64,000 bases of DNA. Origin: Chloroflexota bacterium (GTDB lineage Bacteria > Chloroflexota > Anaerolineae > B4-G1 > SLSP01). The position numbers were made by a program, and so were the translations under genes. Below the pieces are notes generated by a model. It did not search any database. It worked only from the letters and a program-made list of their open reading frames with translations, and had not been told where the DNA came from. The stretch spans positions 1-64,000 of the forward strand of contig JAIOAX010000026.1 of the NCBI GenBank assembly GCA_019873645.1, given 5' to 3'. Of the stretch, positions 1 to 7,257 are shown one piece after another (position 1 is the stretch's first letter; every line of letters starts with the position of its first letter).

Positions 1-1167
1 ACGATTGACCTCATTGACAAAATCTTCGAGGATCGTCAGGGCCTGCGGGGTGTTGAAATCGTCATCCAGCGCGGCCTGAAAATCCTCGCGATAATCTTCA
101 AGCGAGCCAACTTGCGCCAGAACGGCGGTACCTGCAACGGTGGTGGTGTTTTTCATCGCCCGGCGGAGTTTGTGGACGGCATCGTGCAAACGATTGATAC
201 TGCGTTGCGCCGCCTGAAGTGCCTCGCGGCTGAAATCCAGTGGTTCCCGATAGTGCGTGCCGAACACAAAATAACGGATTGCCTCCGGCGAATACAGGCT
301 GAGGGCATCTTTGATGGTCAGGAAATTGCCCATGCTTTGGCTCATCGGCACACCGTTGACGGTAAGCGCGCCGACGAGAAGCCAATAATGGGCATAGGGT
401 GTTCCATATCGGGCTTCGGCCTGGGCGATTTCACAATCATGGTGGGGGAAAATGTCTTCCAGGTTGCCACCGTGAATGTCAAAGGTTGACCCTAAATAGC
501 GGGTAGCTATCACAGGACAGGCGATGTGCGGCCCGGGATACCCTTCTCCCCAGGGCGCGGGCCAATGTAAAGGATCTTCGGAAGCCGCATGCTGCCAGAG
601 TATGAAATCAGCAGGATGGCGTTTATCTGCTTGGGTTTCCAGGGGCGGCCCAGATAGCCACTCCTGGGGCTGACGGCGTGACAATTTGCCGTATTCCATG
701 AAAGTTTCTACCGCAAAATAGACGTTGCCCCCGCTTTCGTAAGCGTAGCCACGATCACACAAGTCTTGAATCCAGGTAATCATCTCCAGGATGTGCGCAG
801 TGTCACGCGGGGCGATGTTGGGGCGCGTGACCCCCAAAGTCTCCATATCGTCGTTGAAACTGTTAATGTAAGTCTCCGCGAGTTCCAACGGCTCAACGCG
901 CTCACGGCGCGTACTCCTGACAAGGCGATCCTTGCCTGTCTGGGGCGTGTAATTGATGTCGGTAAGGCTACGTACATACCGCACTTTGTAGCCGCGATAG
1001 CGCAGATACCGCACAACGAGGTCCAGCGTAATATAGGTTTTGGCGTGTCCCAGGTGCGCGTGGTTATACACGGTAGGGCCACAGGCATAGAGACTCACAT
1101 ATTCAGGTTGGATCGGTCTGAAACGTTCAACCTCACGGGTAAGATAGTTATACACTTTGAGAGCCAC
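1..1167 (-). CDS. cysS: Cysteinyl-tRNA synthetase-like protein, divergent, 3' end outside window
   Basis: Class I aminoacyl-tRNA synthetase fold of the CysRS family; 389 codons are visible and the C-terminus lies beyond base 1. I read a GTG start at 1167 preceded by AAGGAG at good spacing; no usable ATG lies upstream. Family landmarks are present: Cys29 in ACGPTVYN, the HIGH-type motif HLGH (38-41), LTD (68-70), Cys217, and PHHDCE (241-246), giving the expected zinc ligands C29/C217/H242/E246. Two normally invariant sites differ. The Trp of PGWHIEC is Pro213 (PGPHIAC), and the KMSKS loop reads PMSQS (274-278). It follows yacL by 33 bp, so the two are probably co-transcribed. It may be the housekeeping enzyme or a CysRS-derived paralogue such as a cysteine ligase; the sequence alone cannot decide. 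Confidence 0.8.
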   Translation of the reverse strand, partial: MALKVYNYLTREVERFRPIQPEYVSLYACGPTVYNHAHLGHAKTYITLDLVVRYLRYRGYKVRYVRSLTDINYTPQTGKDRLVRSTRRERVEPLELAETYINSFNDDMETLGVTRPNIAPRDTAHILEMITWIQDLCDRGYAYESGGNVYFAVETFMEYGKLSRRQPQEWLSGPPLETQADKRHPADFILWQHAASEDPLHWPAPWGEGYPGPHIACPVIATRYLGSTFDIHGGNLEDIFPHHDCEIAQAEARYGTPYAHYWLLVGALTVNGVPMSQSMGNFLTIKDALSLYSPEAIRYFVFGTHYREPLDFSREALQAAQRSINRLHDAVHKLRRAMKNTTTVAGTAVLAQVGSLEDYREDFQAALDDDFNTPQALTILEDFVNEVNR

Positions 1168-1200
1168 GTGATGCTCCTTGACGGTTCTTGCGTCTTGGGG

Positions 1201-2277
1201 TTACGCTGCCTCAACCTCGGGGCGGGCGAAGATCATCCGGCCAGCGGCAGTTTGCAAAACCTTACTCACGGTGACGGCGATGGTATTGCCGATGTAACGG
1301 CTACCCTCTTCAACGACTACCATTGTCCCATCGTCCAAATAGCCAACCCCCTGGTTCTGCTCTTTGCCTTCTTGTAAGACATGGAGCATAAAACTTTCCC
1401 CTGGAAGCAGGACCGTTTTGACGGCATTCGCTAGTTCATTGACATTGAGCACTTTAACTGCCTGGAGTTCGGCCACCCGATTGAGATTGTAATCATTGGT
1501 GAGGATCGCGGCGCCCAATTCTTTCGCCAAGGCGATCAGTTTGTCATCCACCTCCCGCACGCCCGGCACCTCGGCATCGGTGAGCCGCACCGGCACCGGG
1601 GAATCATCCTGAAGTTGCCGCAGGATTTCCAGGCCCCGGCGTCCGCGATTGCGGCGCAGCGTGTCGGAAGAATCGGCGACATGTTGCAGCTCGTTCAGCA
1701 CGAACAAGGGCACAACCAGTTCGCCCTGGATGAAGCCGGTGCGGCAAATATCGGTAATGCGCCCGTCAATGATCACACTGGTATCCAGAAGCACAACCGG
1801 TTTATTGGGTTCTATCTCAGAACCCTCAACCGGCACGCGTGGTTCTTTGGAAAAGAGGCGCGTGCGCAGACCCTGCAACAAATCCGGGCGGATGGTCGTT
1901 AAAGTCAATCCCACGTAACCAAACGCGGCGGCAACGATGAACGGCAAAAATTGCCCCAACGGGCGGGGCAGTAAAGACAAGGGGTAAGCAGAGATGGCGC
2001 CTAGCGCCAATCCCACGAACAAGCCCACCGTTGCCGAGAAAATCACATCTGCAGGCAGGTTTTGAACAGCATGGCGAAAGCGATTAAAGGGCTTGATCGT
2101 AAGTCGCGGGGTATAAATCAATCCCAGGATGCCGCCCAACACCCCGCCGAAAACAGTGATGTAAATGTGAATATTTTCGGGGATAGCAGGAATCTGCACA
2201 ATTTGCGCGGCCAGCGCTACACCGGCGGAACCAAAAACAATAATACCGATAAGACGAAGAATAAGAGTTATCTGCAT
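1201..2277 (-). CDS. PIN and TRAM domain membrane protein (YacL family)
   Basis: A 358-residue protein with about four hydrophobic segments in the first 130 residues, then a PIN nuclease domain (about 160-275) with the acidic set LDTSVIIDG, NELQ, VDDKL and TNDYN, then a C-terminal TRAM-like RNA-binding domain (about 285-350). This order matches Bacillus YacL-type proteins, thought to be membrane-tethered RNases. The ATG at 2277 is preceded by GGAGAAATTATT. It lies directly upstream of the CysRS-like gene; yacL genes of other bacteria are often found near cysS and isoprenoid genes, which supports the family call. The RNA target is unknown. Confidence 0.88.
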   Translation of the reverse strand: MQITLILRLIGIIVFGSAGVALAAQIVQIPAIPENIHIYITVFGGVLGGILGLIYTPRLTIKPFNRFRHAVQNLPADVIFSATVGLFVGLALGAISAYPLSLLPRPLGQFLPFIVAAAFGYVGLTLTTIRPDLLQGLRTRLFSKEPRVPVEGSEIEPNKPVVLLDTSVIIDGRITDICRTGFIQGELVVPLFVLNELQHVADSSDTLRRNRGRRGLEILRQLQDDSPVPVRLTDAEVPGVREVDDKLIALAKELGAAILTNDYNLNRVAELQAVKVLNVNELANAVKTVLLPGESFMLHVLQEGKEQNQGVGYLDDGTMVVVEEGSRYIGNTIAVTVSKVLQTAAGRMIFARPEVEAA

Positions 2278-2482
2278 AATAATTTCTCCATAAATGATAA
2301 AAAATAAATGGTGAACCGCAGGTTAATGTTAGATTCGCTTATAAAGGTACAATGTCAGTAGACAGCATCAAACGCATTTTCGGACGAGGCTGCGCCGCAT
2401 GTCGTTTTTATCGAACCAGAATGAGTAGATGCTTGATCTATTTGTGCTTGATCTTAACACAGTCATAAGAAAAGTCAAAGTA

Positions 2483-2510
2483 TTGACATTCTCAAGATTT
2501 TAGATATATT
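2483..2510 (+). promoter_or_regulatory. Sigma-70-like promoter for the LysW-like gene
   Basis: TTGACA (2483-2488), a 16-bp spacer and TATATT (2505-2510) lie 36 bp before the plus-strand gene at 2546, in the divergent gap with yacL. The rest of the gap, 2278-2545, holds the yacL ribosome-binding site; I see no other gene in it. Confidence 0.6.
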
Positions 2511-2545
2511 GTAAGTGAAAACGGCATTTTTAGAGGGGAGGGCAA

Positions 2546-2794
2546 ATGGCAAGGTGTCCGGAATGTAACGCAAAGATTGTGGTGCCCCCAGACTTGGAAC
2601 GCTGGGATCGCGTTTTCTGTGAGGCGTGTGGCATCGAACTGGAAGTCGTAGACGTCAATCCCCTGGAATTGGAGGCTGTCTACGACTTCGAGGATGACGA
2701 TAATGCCCTGGACGAGCTAGAGGAAGACGAGGAAGATCTGGAATGGGATGACGAGGCCGAAGAAGACGAGGAAGAGGAAGAAGAAGAGTGGTAA
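2546..2794 (+). CDS. LysW-like zinc-ribbon protein with long acidic tail
   Basis: An 82-residue protein. The N-terminal half has CPEC (4-7) and CEAC (about 25-28), followed by GIELEVVDVNPLELE, which closely resembles LysW, the amino-group carrier protein of the alpha-aminoadipate lysine/ornithine pathway. LysW proteins are about 54 residues and end in EDWGE, whose terminal Glu carries the substrate. Here the tail is a run of about 35 mostly Asp/Glu residues ending in Trp, with no EDWGE. No lysine or arginine biosynthesis gene is nearby. The start has a strong GAGGGGAGGG site. It may be a repurposed zinc-ribbon carrier or a DNA/RNA mimic-like acidic protein; function is not assignable. Confidence 0.8.
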   Translation: MARCPECNAKIVVPPDLERWDRVFCEACGIELEVVDVNPLELEAVYDFEDDDNALDELEEDEEDLEWDDEAEEDEEEEEEEW

Positions 2795-2824
2795 TGCTTC
2801 GGTAGCAGCCCAGGTAGAAAAATA

Positions 2825-2863
2825 AAAAAACAGGCCATCGCCTCTTAGGGATGGCCTGTTTTT
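2825..2863. terminator. Bidirectional Rho-independent terminator
   Basis: Inverted repeat CAGGCCATC (2831-2839) / GATGGCCTG (2850-2858), flanked by an A-run on the left and a T-run on the right. It lies between convergent genes ending at 2794 (+) and 2880 (-), so it can serve both strands. Confidence 0.85.
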
Positions 2864-2879
2864 GTGGCTAAGGGTGACG

Positions 2880-4508
2880 TTACATCGCGCGCCGCGATAG
2901 GAAGAAAAGCACCCCCACAGCAATTGCCAGCAGCACGACAATGATGCCCGTGATGCGCAAGACTGTATTTAACACTTTGGTCACGCCACCAGTGCTCTGC
3001 TTAGTTTCGCTGGCAGCGGGCGTCTTGGTCACTTTGGGGTTTTCATTCGGCGTGGTGGTTGTTGGAGTGGAAGCAGCGCTCTCATCACGCGCGTAGCCCA
3101 GATTGAGTGACAAAACCTGTCCTCCCCCCAGCAGGATATTCCATTGCCCCGTATCGGTCAATTTGTACCCCGGCGGCGGCGTATGCCGCAGAATGTAGTT
3201 CCCCGGTTCCAGATTCTGGAAGCAGTAGGGTTCGCTGATCCCATCGGTTCTATAGGTACCGGCCGGGCCCGTTACGCCGACCAGGCTGATTTCGGCGTTG
3301 GGCAGCGCCATTTCGCCCCCATCGGCCTGGCGGAACATATCATTGTTGGCATCGAAGTAAGCTAACACGCATAACGAAGCCTTATTGGAGGCCGGAGCGG
3401 CCGGCAAAGCGCCGGTGTTCGCGGGCGTCTGCGCCGCTGCCGGCGTTGTGGGCGCGGCTTCAGGGGTTGTCGGTTGTGGCGTCGGCGTAGCCTGCCCCAG
3501 CGGCCCGGGGGAAATAATCACTTCCTGCCCCACGACCAGGAAATCGTTGATGACGGTGCCCGCATTGAGACGGCGCAACTCATCAATATCTACGCCATAT
3601 TGTATCGCCAGTCCCCACATGGTATCACCAGCCGCCACAATATGCACGATGGCCCCGTCGGGACGCGGCGTGGGGGTGTTTTGCGGCACAATTGGCGTGG
3701 GAGGCGCCGAAGAGGTTGGCGGCGGCGGTTCAGGCGTCGGCGTTGCCGGTGTGCCCGTGGCGACAACTTTCAAGCTCATGTTGTCAGCGTAGGCGTCATT
3801 GTGCTTATTGGGCCATTTCCCATAAAAGTTGGTGAAGAATGTGACCGTACCACCTGGCCCAACGGTTGCCTGTATCGGCCCCACAATGCCGTACTTGTCA
3901 TAGTAGTAATAGGGTTGACTCCAGATAATGTTAGGGCTGAAAGGGTCGGTGCCGCCGTTGGGATCAATCCCCACACGGAAGTAGAAGGCATACGGGTCGC
4001 CGCAGGATGTGGTGGTATCTTCACCGCAGGACCAGGCATGGGCCGCATAAGATGCCTCAACCACAGTACCAGGGGCGATGTTGCGTACCACCTGATAATA
4101 ACCGGAATTTTGCTTTCTAAAGAAAGTAAAACACATACCGGCATAATATCCCTGGTAGATACGGACGGGATTTTGGTTGAACGGCGCTTCATTAGGGATG
4201 ACCTTACATTCCGGTCGGCCAAACTCGCCTTCCTGCCACCATGTCACCCAGCCTTGAGGGGTGTAGATTTCGCCATATTGCACCCCGTTGAACGTGTCGC
4301 GCGTCCAGTTATTATAGTTTGGCAACGAGTTATCTATCGGCTTGCCAATCCCTTCAAAACCGGGATTGACCAGCAGTTGCGTGCCGACTTCCTGACGCAC
4401 AGGACTCTGCGCCTCATGCGCGGCTGCCTGCGGGACTAAAACTAAGGTGGATAAGGTTAGCCCTAGCAGCAGTAGCGCCCCTAATCCTTTCAATTTTTGC
4501 GATTTCAT
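2880..4508 (-). CDS. Secreted membrane-anchored LysM and B-domain surface protein
   Basis: 542 residues. A signal peptide (1-30, cleavage near AAA-HEA) is followed by a region of about 210 residues (40-250) starting LLVNPGFE, which resembles a carbohydrate-binding-like beta-sandwich module. Next come a Thr/Pro-rich linker, a LysM peptidoglycan-binding domain (about 288-333, AAGDTMWGLAIQYGV), a second TPTP-rich linker, an SdrD/Cna-B-like domain (about 379-475, YFDANND) and a C-terminal membrane helix (about 513-537) with a short basic end. It is probably displayed on the envelope with LysM contacting the cell wall. The start has AGGAGG about 10 bp upstream and a consensus promoter at 4643-4670, so it is likely a single-gene unit. 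Confidence 0.75.
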   Translation of the reverse strand: MKSQKLKGLGALLLLGLTLSTLVLVPQAAAHEAQSPVRQEVGTQLLVNPGFEGIGKPIDNSLPNYNNWTRDTFNGVQYGEIYTPQGWVTWWQEGEFGRPECKVIPNEAPFNQNPVRIYQGYYAGMCFTFFRKQNSGYYQVVRNIAPGTVVEASYAAHAWSCGEDTTTSCGDPYAFYFRVGIDPNGGTDPFSPNIIWSQPYYYYDKYGIVGPIQATVGPGGTVTFFTNFYGKWPNKHNDAYADNMSLKVVATGTPATPTPEPPPPTSSAPPTPIVPQNTPTPRPDGAIVHIVAAGDTMWGLAIQYGVDIDELRRLNAGTVINDFLVVGQEVIISPGPLGQATPTPQPTTPEAAPTTPAAAQTPANTGALPAAPASNKASLCVLAYFDANNDMFRQADGGEMALPNAEISLVGVTGPAGTYRTDGISEPYCFQNLEPGNYILRHTPPPGYKLTDTGQWNILLGGGQVLSLNLGYARDESAASTPTTTTPNENPKVTKTPAASETKQSTGGVTKVLNTVLRITGIIVVLLAIAVGVLFFLSRRAM

Positions 4509-4642
4509 AGTTTTTGTGCCTCCTCAAGTTAATTCACCGTCCAGCATGTGAATGTTTCGTTCTCTAATAAAGAACACAACCGCCAGCGTTGCAAACATGT
4601 CAGCGCCGGCGGCATACGATGAATGAAGAGCGAACAAGAAAA

Positions 4643-4670
4643 ATTATAACATAGCGGTAAGTGTTGTCAA
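4643..4670 (-). promoter_or_regulatory. Consensus sigma-70 promoter for the LysM surface protein
   Basis: On the minus strand TTGACA (4670-4665), a 16-bp spacer and TATAAT (4648-4643), both perfect matches to consensus. It lies about 135 bp upstream of the ATG at 4508. Confidence 0.75.
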
Positions 4671-4692
4671 CCATCCCCAGAACGCGGCAGCC

Positions 4693-5631
4693 CTATGAAC
4701 CATTTTTCCGGGCATACGTGGTAAAGAGGTCGCCGAGATTGATCCGTAAGGCCATGCGGCGCAAGTGTAGCCAGGTGACCAGCTTTTCCAGTGGGCGCCC
4801 CAGGCTCGGAAGCAAAGCCGTGACCCGACTGGTCAGGTAGCCGGCCTGGAGATAGCGTCCCTGTGCGCCCATCCACATCACGCGAAACCCTGCTCGTTCC
4901 AGCATGGCTGTCAGCGTGCGGCGCGAGAAGTAAAACAGGTGCATTTCCATATACCAGGGCCAACGTTGACCCATTAAGCGGGAGAACAGACTATCAATAT
5001 CCATAGTATGCACGATCAGGGCGCCGCCGGGTTCGAGTATCCGCCAGGCGGCCTGCAGGGTACTCAACGGATCGGGGACATGCTCGATCACATCCCACAT
5101 GGTCACCACGCTGAAGTAGGCATCGGGAAAACCGGCGTTTTCGAGAGTCCCCAGGCGCATTTGTAATCCCTGGGCGCGGGCCTGTTCGACGGCCCAGGTG
5201 CTCGGCTCCACGCCCCAGGCGTCCCAGCCATGACGGGTGGCGATATCCACAAAGACGCCCGTGTGCGCGCCAACATCGAGCAACCGGCGTCCATTGGCGG
5301 GACCGGTGAAGCGTTCCAGCGGGCGCAGATGGTGCTCAAAGGTCAAGATACGCCCGTCGCGCTCTTCAACATACAGCGGGTCCTGTACGGCTTCATAGAT
5401 GTCCAGAACGTCACCGCTTTGGGGGCGCGGGTCGGCGTAGACAAAACCGCACCGTTTACATCGCACAATCGGGCCGTGGCATCCATACCCGCTGTTGGTA
5501 CAGGCATACGCGTTCCAGTCTGCCTGTTTATGGCGTTCAAGGGTAGAGGGGATATGTAACTCATAGTCATCCGCGCCACACAGGTTACAGCGGATGTGTT
5601 CCAGCGGCGGCTTGGATGCCGGAGACGTCAT
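4693..5631 (-). CDS. SAM-dependent methyltransferase with N-terminal zinc ribbon
   Basis: 312 residues. The N-terminus carries CNLC and CKRCGFVYADPRP, a zinc-ribbon arrangement common in sugar-modifying methyltransferases of polysaccharide loci. A Rossmann methyltransferase domain follows, with motif I LLDVGAHTGVFVDIA and the later VTMWDVIEHVPDP motif. The ATG overlaps the stop of the upstream GT2 gene (ATGA, 5628-5631), so it is the last gene of the polysaccharide operon. It probably modifies a glycan or lipid-linked sugar; the acceptor is unknown. Confidence 0.82.
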   Translation of the reverse strand: MTSPASKPPLEHIRCNLCGADDYELHIPSTLERHKQADWNAYACTNSGYGCHGPIVRCKRCGFVYADPRPQSGDVLDIYEAVQDPLYVEERDGRILTFEHHLRPLERFTGPANGRRLLDVGAHTGVFVDIATRHGWDAWGVEPSTWAVEQARAQGLQMRLGTLENAGFPDAYFSVVTMWDVIEHVPDPLSTLQAAWRILEPGGALIVHTMDIDSLFSRLMGQRWPWYMEMHLFYFSRRTLTAMLERAGFRVMWMGAQGRYLQAGYLTSRVTALLPSLGRPLEKLVTWLHLRRMALRINLGDLFTTYARKNGS

Positions 5632-6350
5632 GCCGTCTTCCCCAAAAGGCGCGCGCGGAAGAGGCGCAACACGGTGTAGAGAGCTTTCACAATCTCGTTC
5701 CGCGAGATTTTGGATACGCCTTGCCGGCGATTTTGGAAGACGATGGGCACTTCACCCACTTTCCAACCTTTGCGCTGAACTTTGTAGAGCATCTCAATGA
5801 GGAAAGAATAGCCATTGGAGAAGATCTGGTCGAGGGCGATGGATTGCAAGACCTGGCGGCGGTAACAGCGAAAACCGGCGGTGGTGTCGTGCGCTTTCAG
5901 ACCGAGCAACACGCGCGCGAAGGCGTTCGCACCCCAGCTCAGCATCTTGCGGGGCAACGTACACTCGATGGCGGCGCCGCCCGGCACATAGCGGCTGCCG
6001 ATGACCAAATCGTAGCCTTGCCCAATCTTAGCGATCATATCGGGAATGTTCTTCGGCGGATGGGAGAAGTCGGCGTCCATTGTGATGATCAGATCATATC
6101 CGGCAGCGATGGCCTTGTGGAAGCCGGCAATGTAAGCCGTGCCCAGGCCTAACTTACCGGCGCGATGGATGACGTGTACGCGACCAGGGTGCTCGTCCGC
6201 CAGCCGGTCGGCGATGGCGCCGGTGCCATCGGGCGAGTTGTCGTCTACGACGATGATGTCAACGGCAGACGGCAGCGTGAGCAATTGGGCGACGAGCGAT
6301 TCAAGGTTTTCTTTTTCGTTATAGGTTGGGACGATGACAGCTGTTTTCAT
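5628..6350 (-). CDS. GT2 glycosyltransferase, polyprenol-phosphate mannose synthase-like
   Basis: 240 residues, matching the catalytic domain of Dpm1-type enzymes that transfer a sugar from a nucleotide donor to polyprenyl phosphate. Visible motifs are VPTYNEKENL at the start, VVDDNSPDGT, TMDADFSHPP (the DxD metal site) and VIGSRYVPGG. No C-terminal membrane helices are present, so it is the soluble form. ATG at 6350 with AAAGG upstream. It could make the lipid-linked sugar donor used by the YfhO-like protein encoded upstream. Confidence 0.85.
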   Translation of the reverse strand: MKTAVIVPTYNEKENLESLVAQLLTLPSAVDIIVVDDNSPDGTGAIADRLADEHPGRVHVIHRAGKLGLGTAYIAGFHKAIAAGYDLIITMDADFSHPPKNIPDMIAKIGQGYDLVIGSRYVPGGAAIECTLPRKMLSWGANAFARVLLGLKAHDTTAGFRCYRRQVLQSIALDQIFSNGYSFLIEMLYKVQRKGWKVGEVPIVFQNRRQGVSKISRNEIVKALYTVLRLFRARLLGKTA

Positions 6351-6426
6351 CTTGTTACCTTTCCCACACGTAATGTGGTGTCAGACGGAGTGTATTGTAA
6401 CGTGTTGAAAGAATTCGGCAAGGTGT

Positions 6427-7257
6427 CTACTGGAATCTATGGTACACTGGTAGCATCACGTTGAGTGCCAGTCGGGTGAGCGTCCCGTAGTGTTTTCCAT
6501 AAAAATACTCCAGGCTGTGATAATAGGCCTGTTGTGCTTTGAGATTTTTCTTCAAGCTTTGCCCCCCAAAATGTACGATTTCGACTTGAGGGTTGTAGTA
6601 CACTTTCCAACCGGCTTTGCGCATTCTCAGGCACCACTCGTTATCTTCAAAGTACATAAACATATTTTCGTCCAGCAGTCCAACTTGCTCAATCGCGGCC
6701 CGGCGGACGAGCATACACGCGCCGGAAACCCAATCTACGGTCAGCGTTTTGTCTGTTGCCCAATCGTGGAGATAGCGGCGAAAAAGAAGCCGCTTCAGGC
6801 CGCGACGCAGCAGGTAGAGCGGGGTGGGATCGCTGCCGAAAGCGTAGGGTTGCGGCGTACCGTCCGGGCGCAGCAGGCGCGGTCCGACGATGCCGGCCTC
6901 CGGGTGCTCATCCATAAAGCGCACCAGCGCGGTCAACGCGCCAGGTTTGACCAGGGTGTCGCTGTTGAGCAGCAAGACGTAAGGGATGGCGGGGTCGGCA
7001 ACCCGGATGCCCAGGTTGTTGCCGCCGGCAAAGCCCAGGTTGACCGCGCTGCGGATGAGCTGAACAGTCGGGAATTCTTGGGCGACCATGTCGGCGCTGC
7101 CGTCGGTGGAGGCGTTGTCTACGACAATGATATGGCAAGTTATACCCGCCGCGCCTGCCGGGATAGTGCGCAGGCAGTCGGCAAGGAGGCCGGCGGTGTT
7201 CCAGGAGAGGAGGATGATGGCAAGGGTTACATCTCTTGGCGGGTTTTGCTTTTCCAC
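6427..7257 (-). CDS. GT2 glycosyltransferase, rhamnosyltransferase-like
   Basis: 276 residues with the GT-A fold motifs of the WbbL-like family: AIILLSWNTAGLL, VVDNASTDGSA, NLGFAGGNN, LLLNSDTLV and a C-terminal MYFEDNEWCLR segment. Start is GTG at 7257 with AGGAG nine bases before it. It overlaps the end of the YfhO-like gene by 31 bp, so coupled translation is likely. Donor and acceptor sugars cannot be read from the sequence. Confidence 0.85.
   Translation of the reverse strand: MEKQNPPRDVTLAIILLSWNTAGLLADCLRTIPAGAAGITCHIIVVDNASTDGSADMVAQEFPTVQLIRSAVNLGFAGGNNLGIRVADPAIPYVLLLNSDTLVKPGALTALVRFMDEHPEAGIVGPRLLRPDGTPQPYAFGSDPTPLYLLRRGLKRLLFRRYLHDWATDKTLTVDWVSGACMLVRRAAIEQVGLLDENMFMYFEDNEWCLRMRKAGWKVYYNPQVEIVHFGGQSLKKNLKAQQAYYHSLEYFYGKHYGTLTRLALNVMLPVYHRFQ

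Noticed and set aside
1201..2277. VapC-type toxin because of the PIN domain
   Set aside because: Membrane helices and a TRAM domain mark it as YacL-type; no antitoxin gene is present.
2880..4508. Sortase-anchored surface protein
   Set aside because: There is a C-terminal helix and basic end but no LPxTG-like motif; simple membrane anchoring is more likely.
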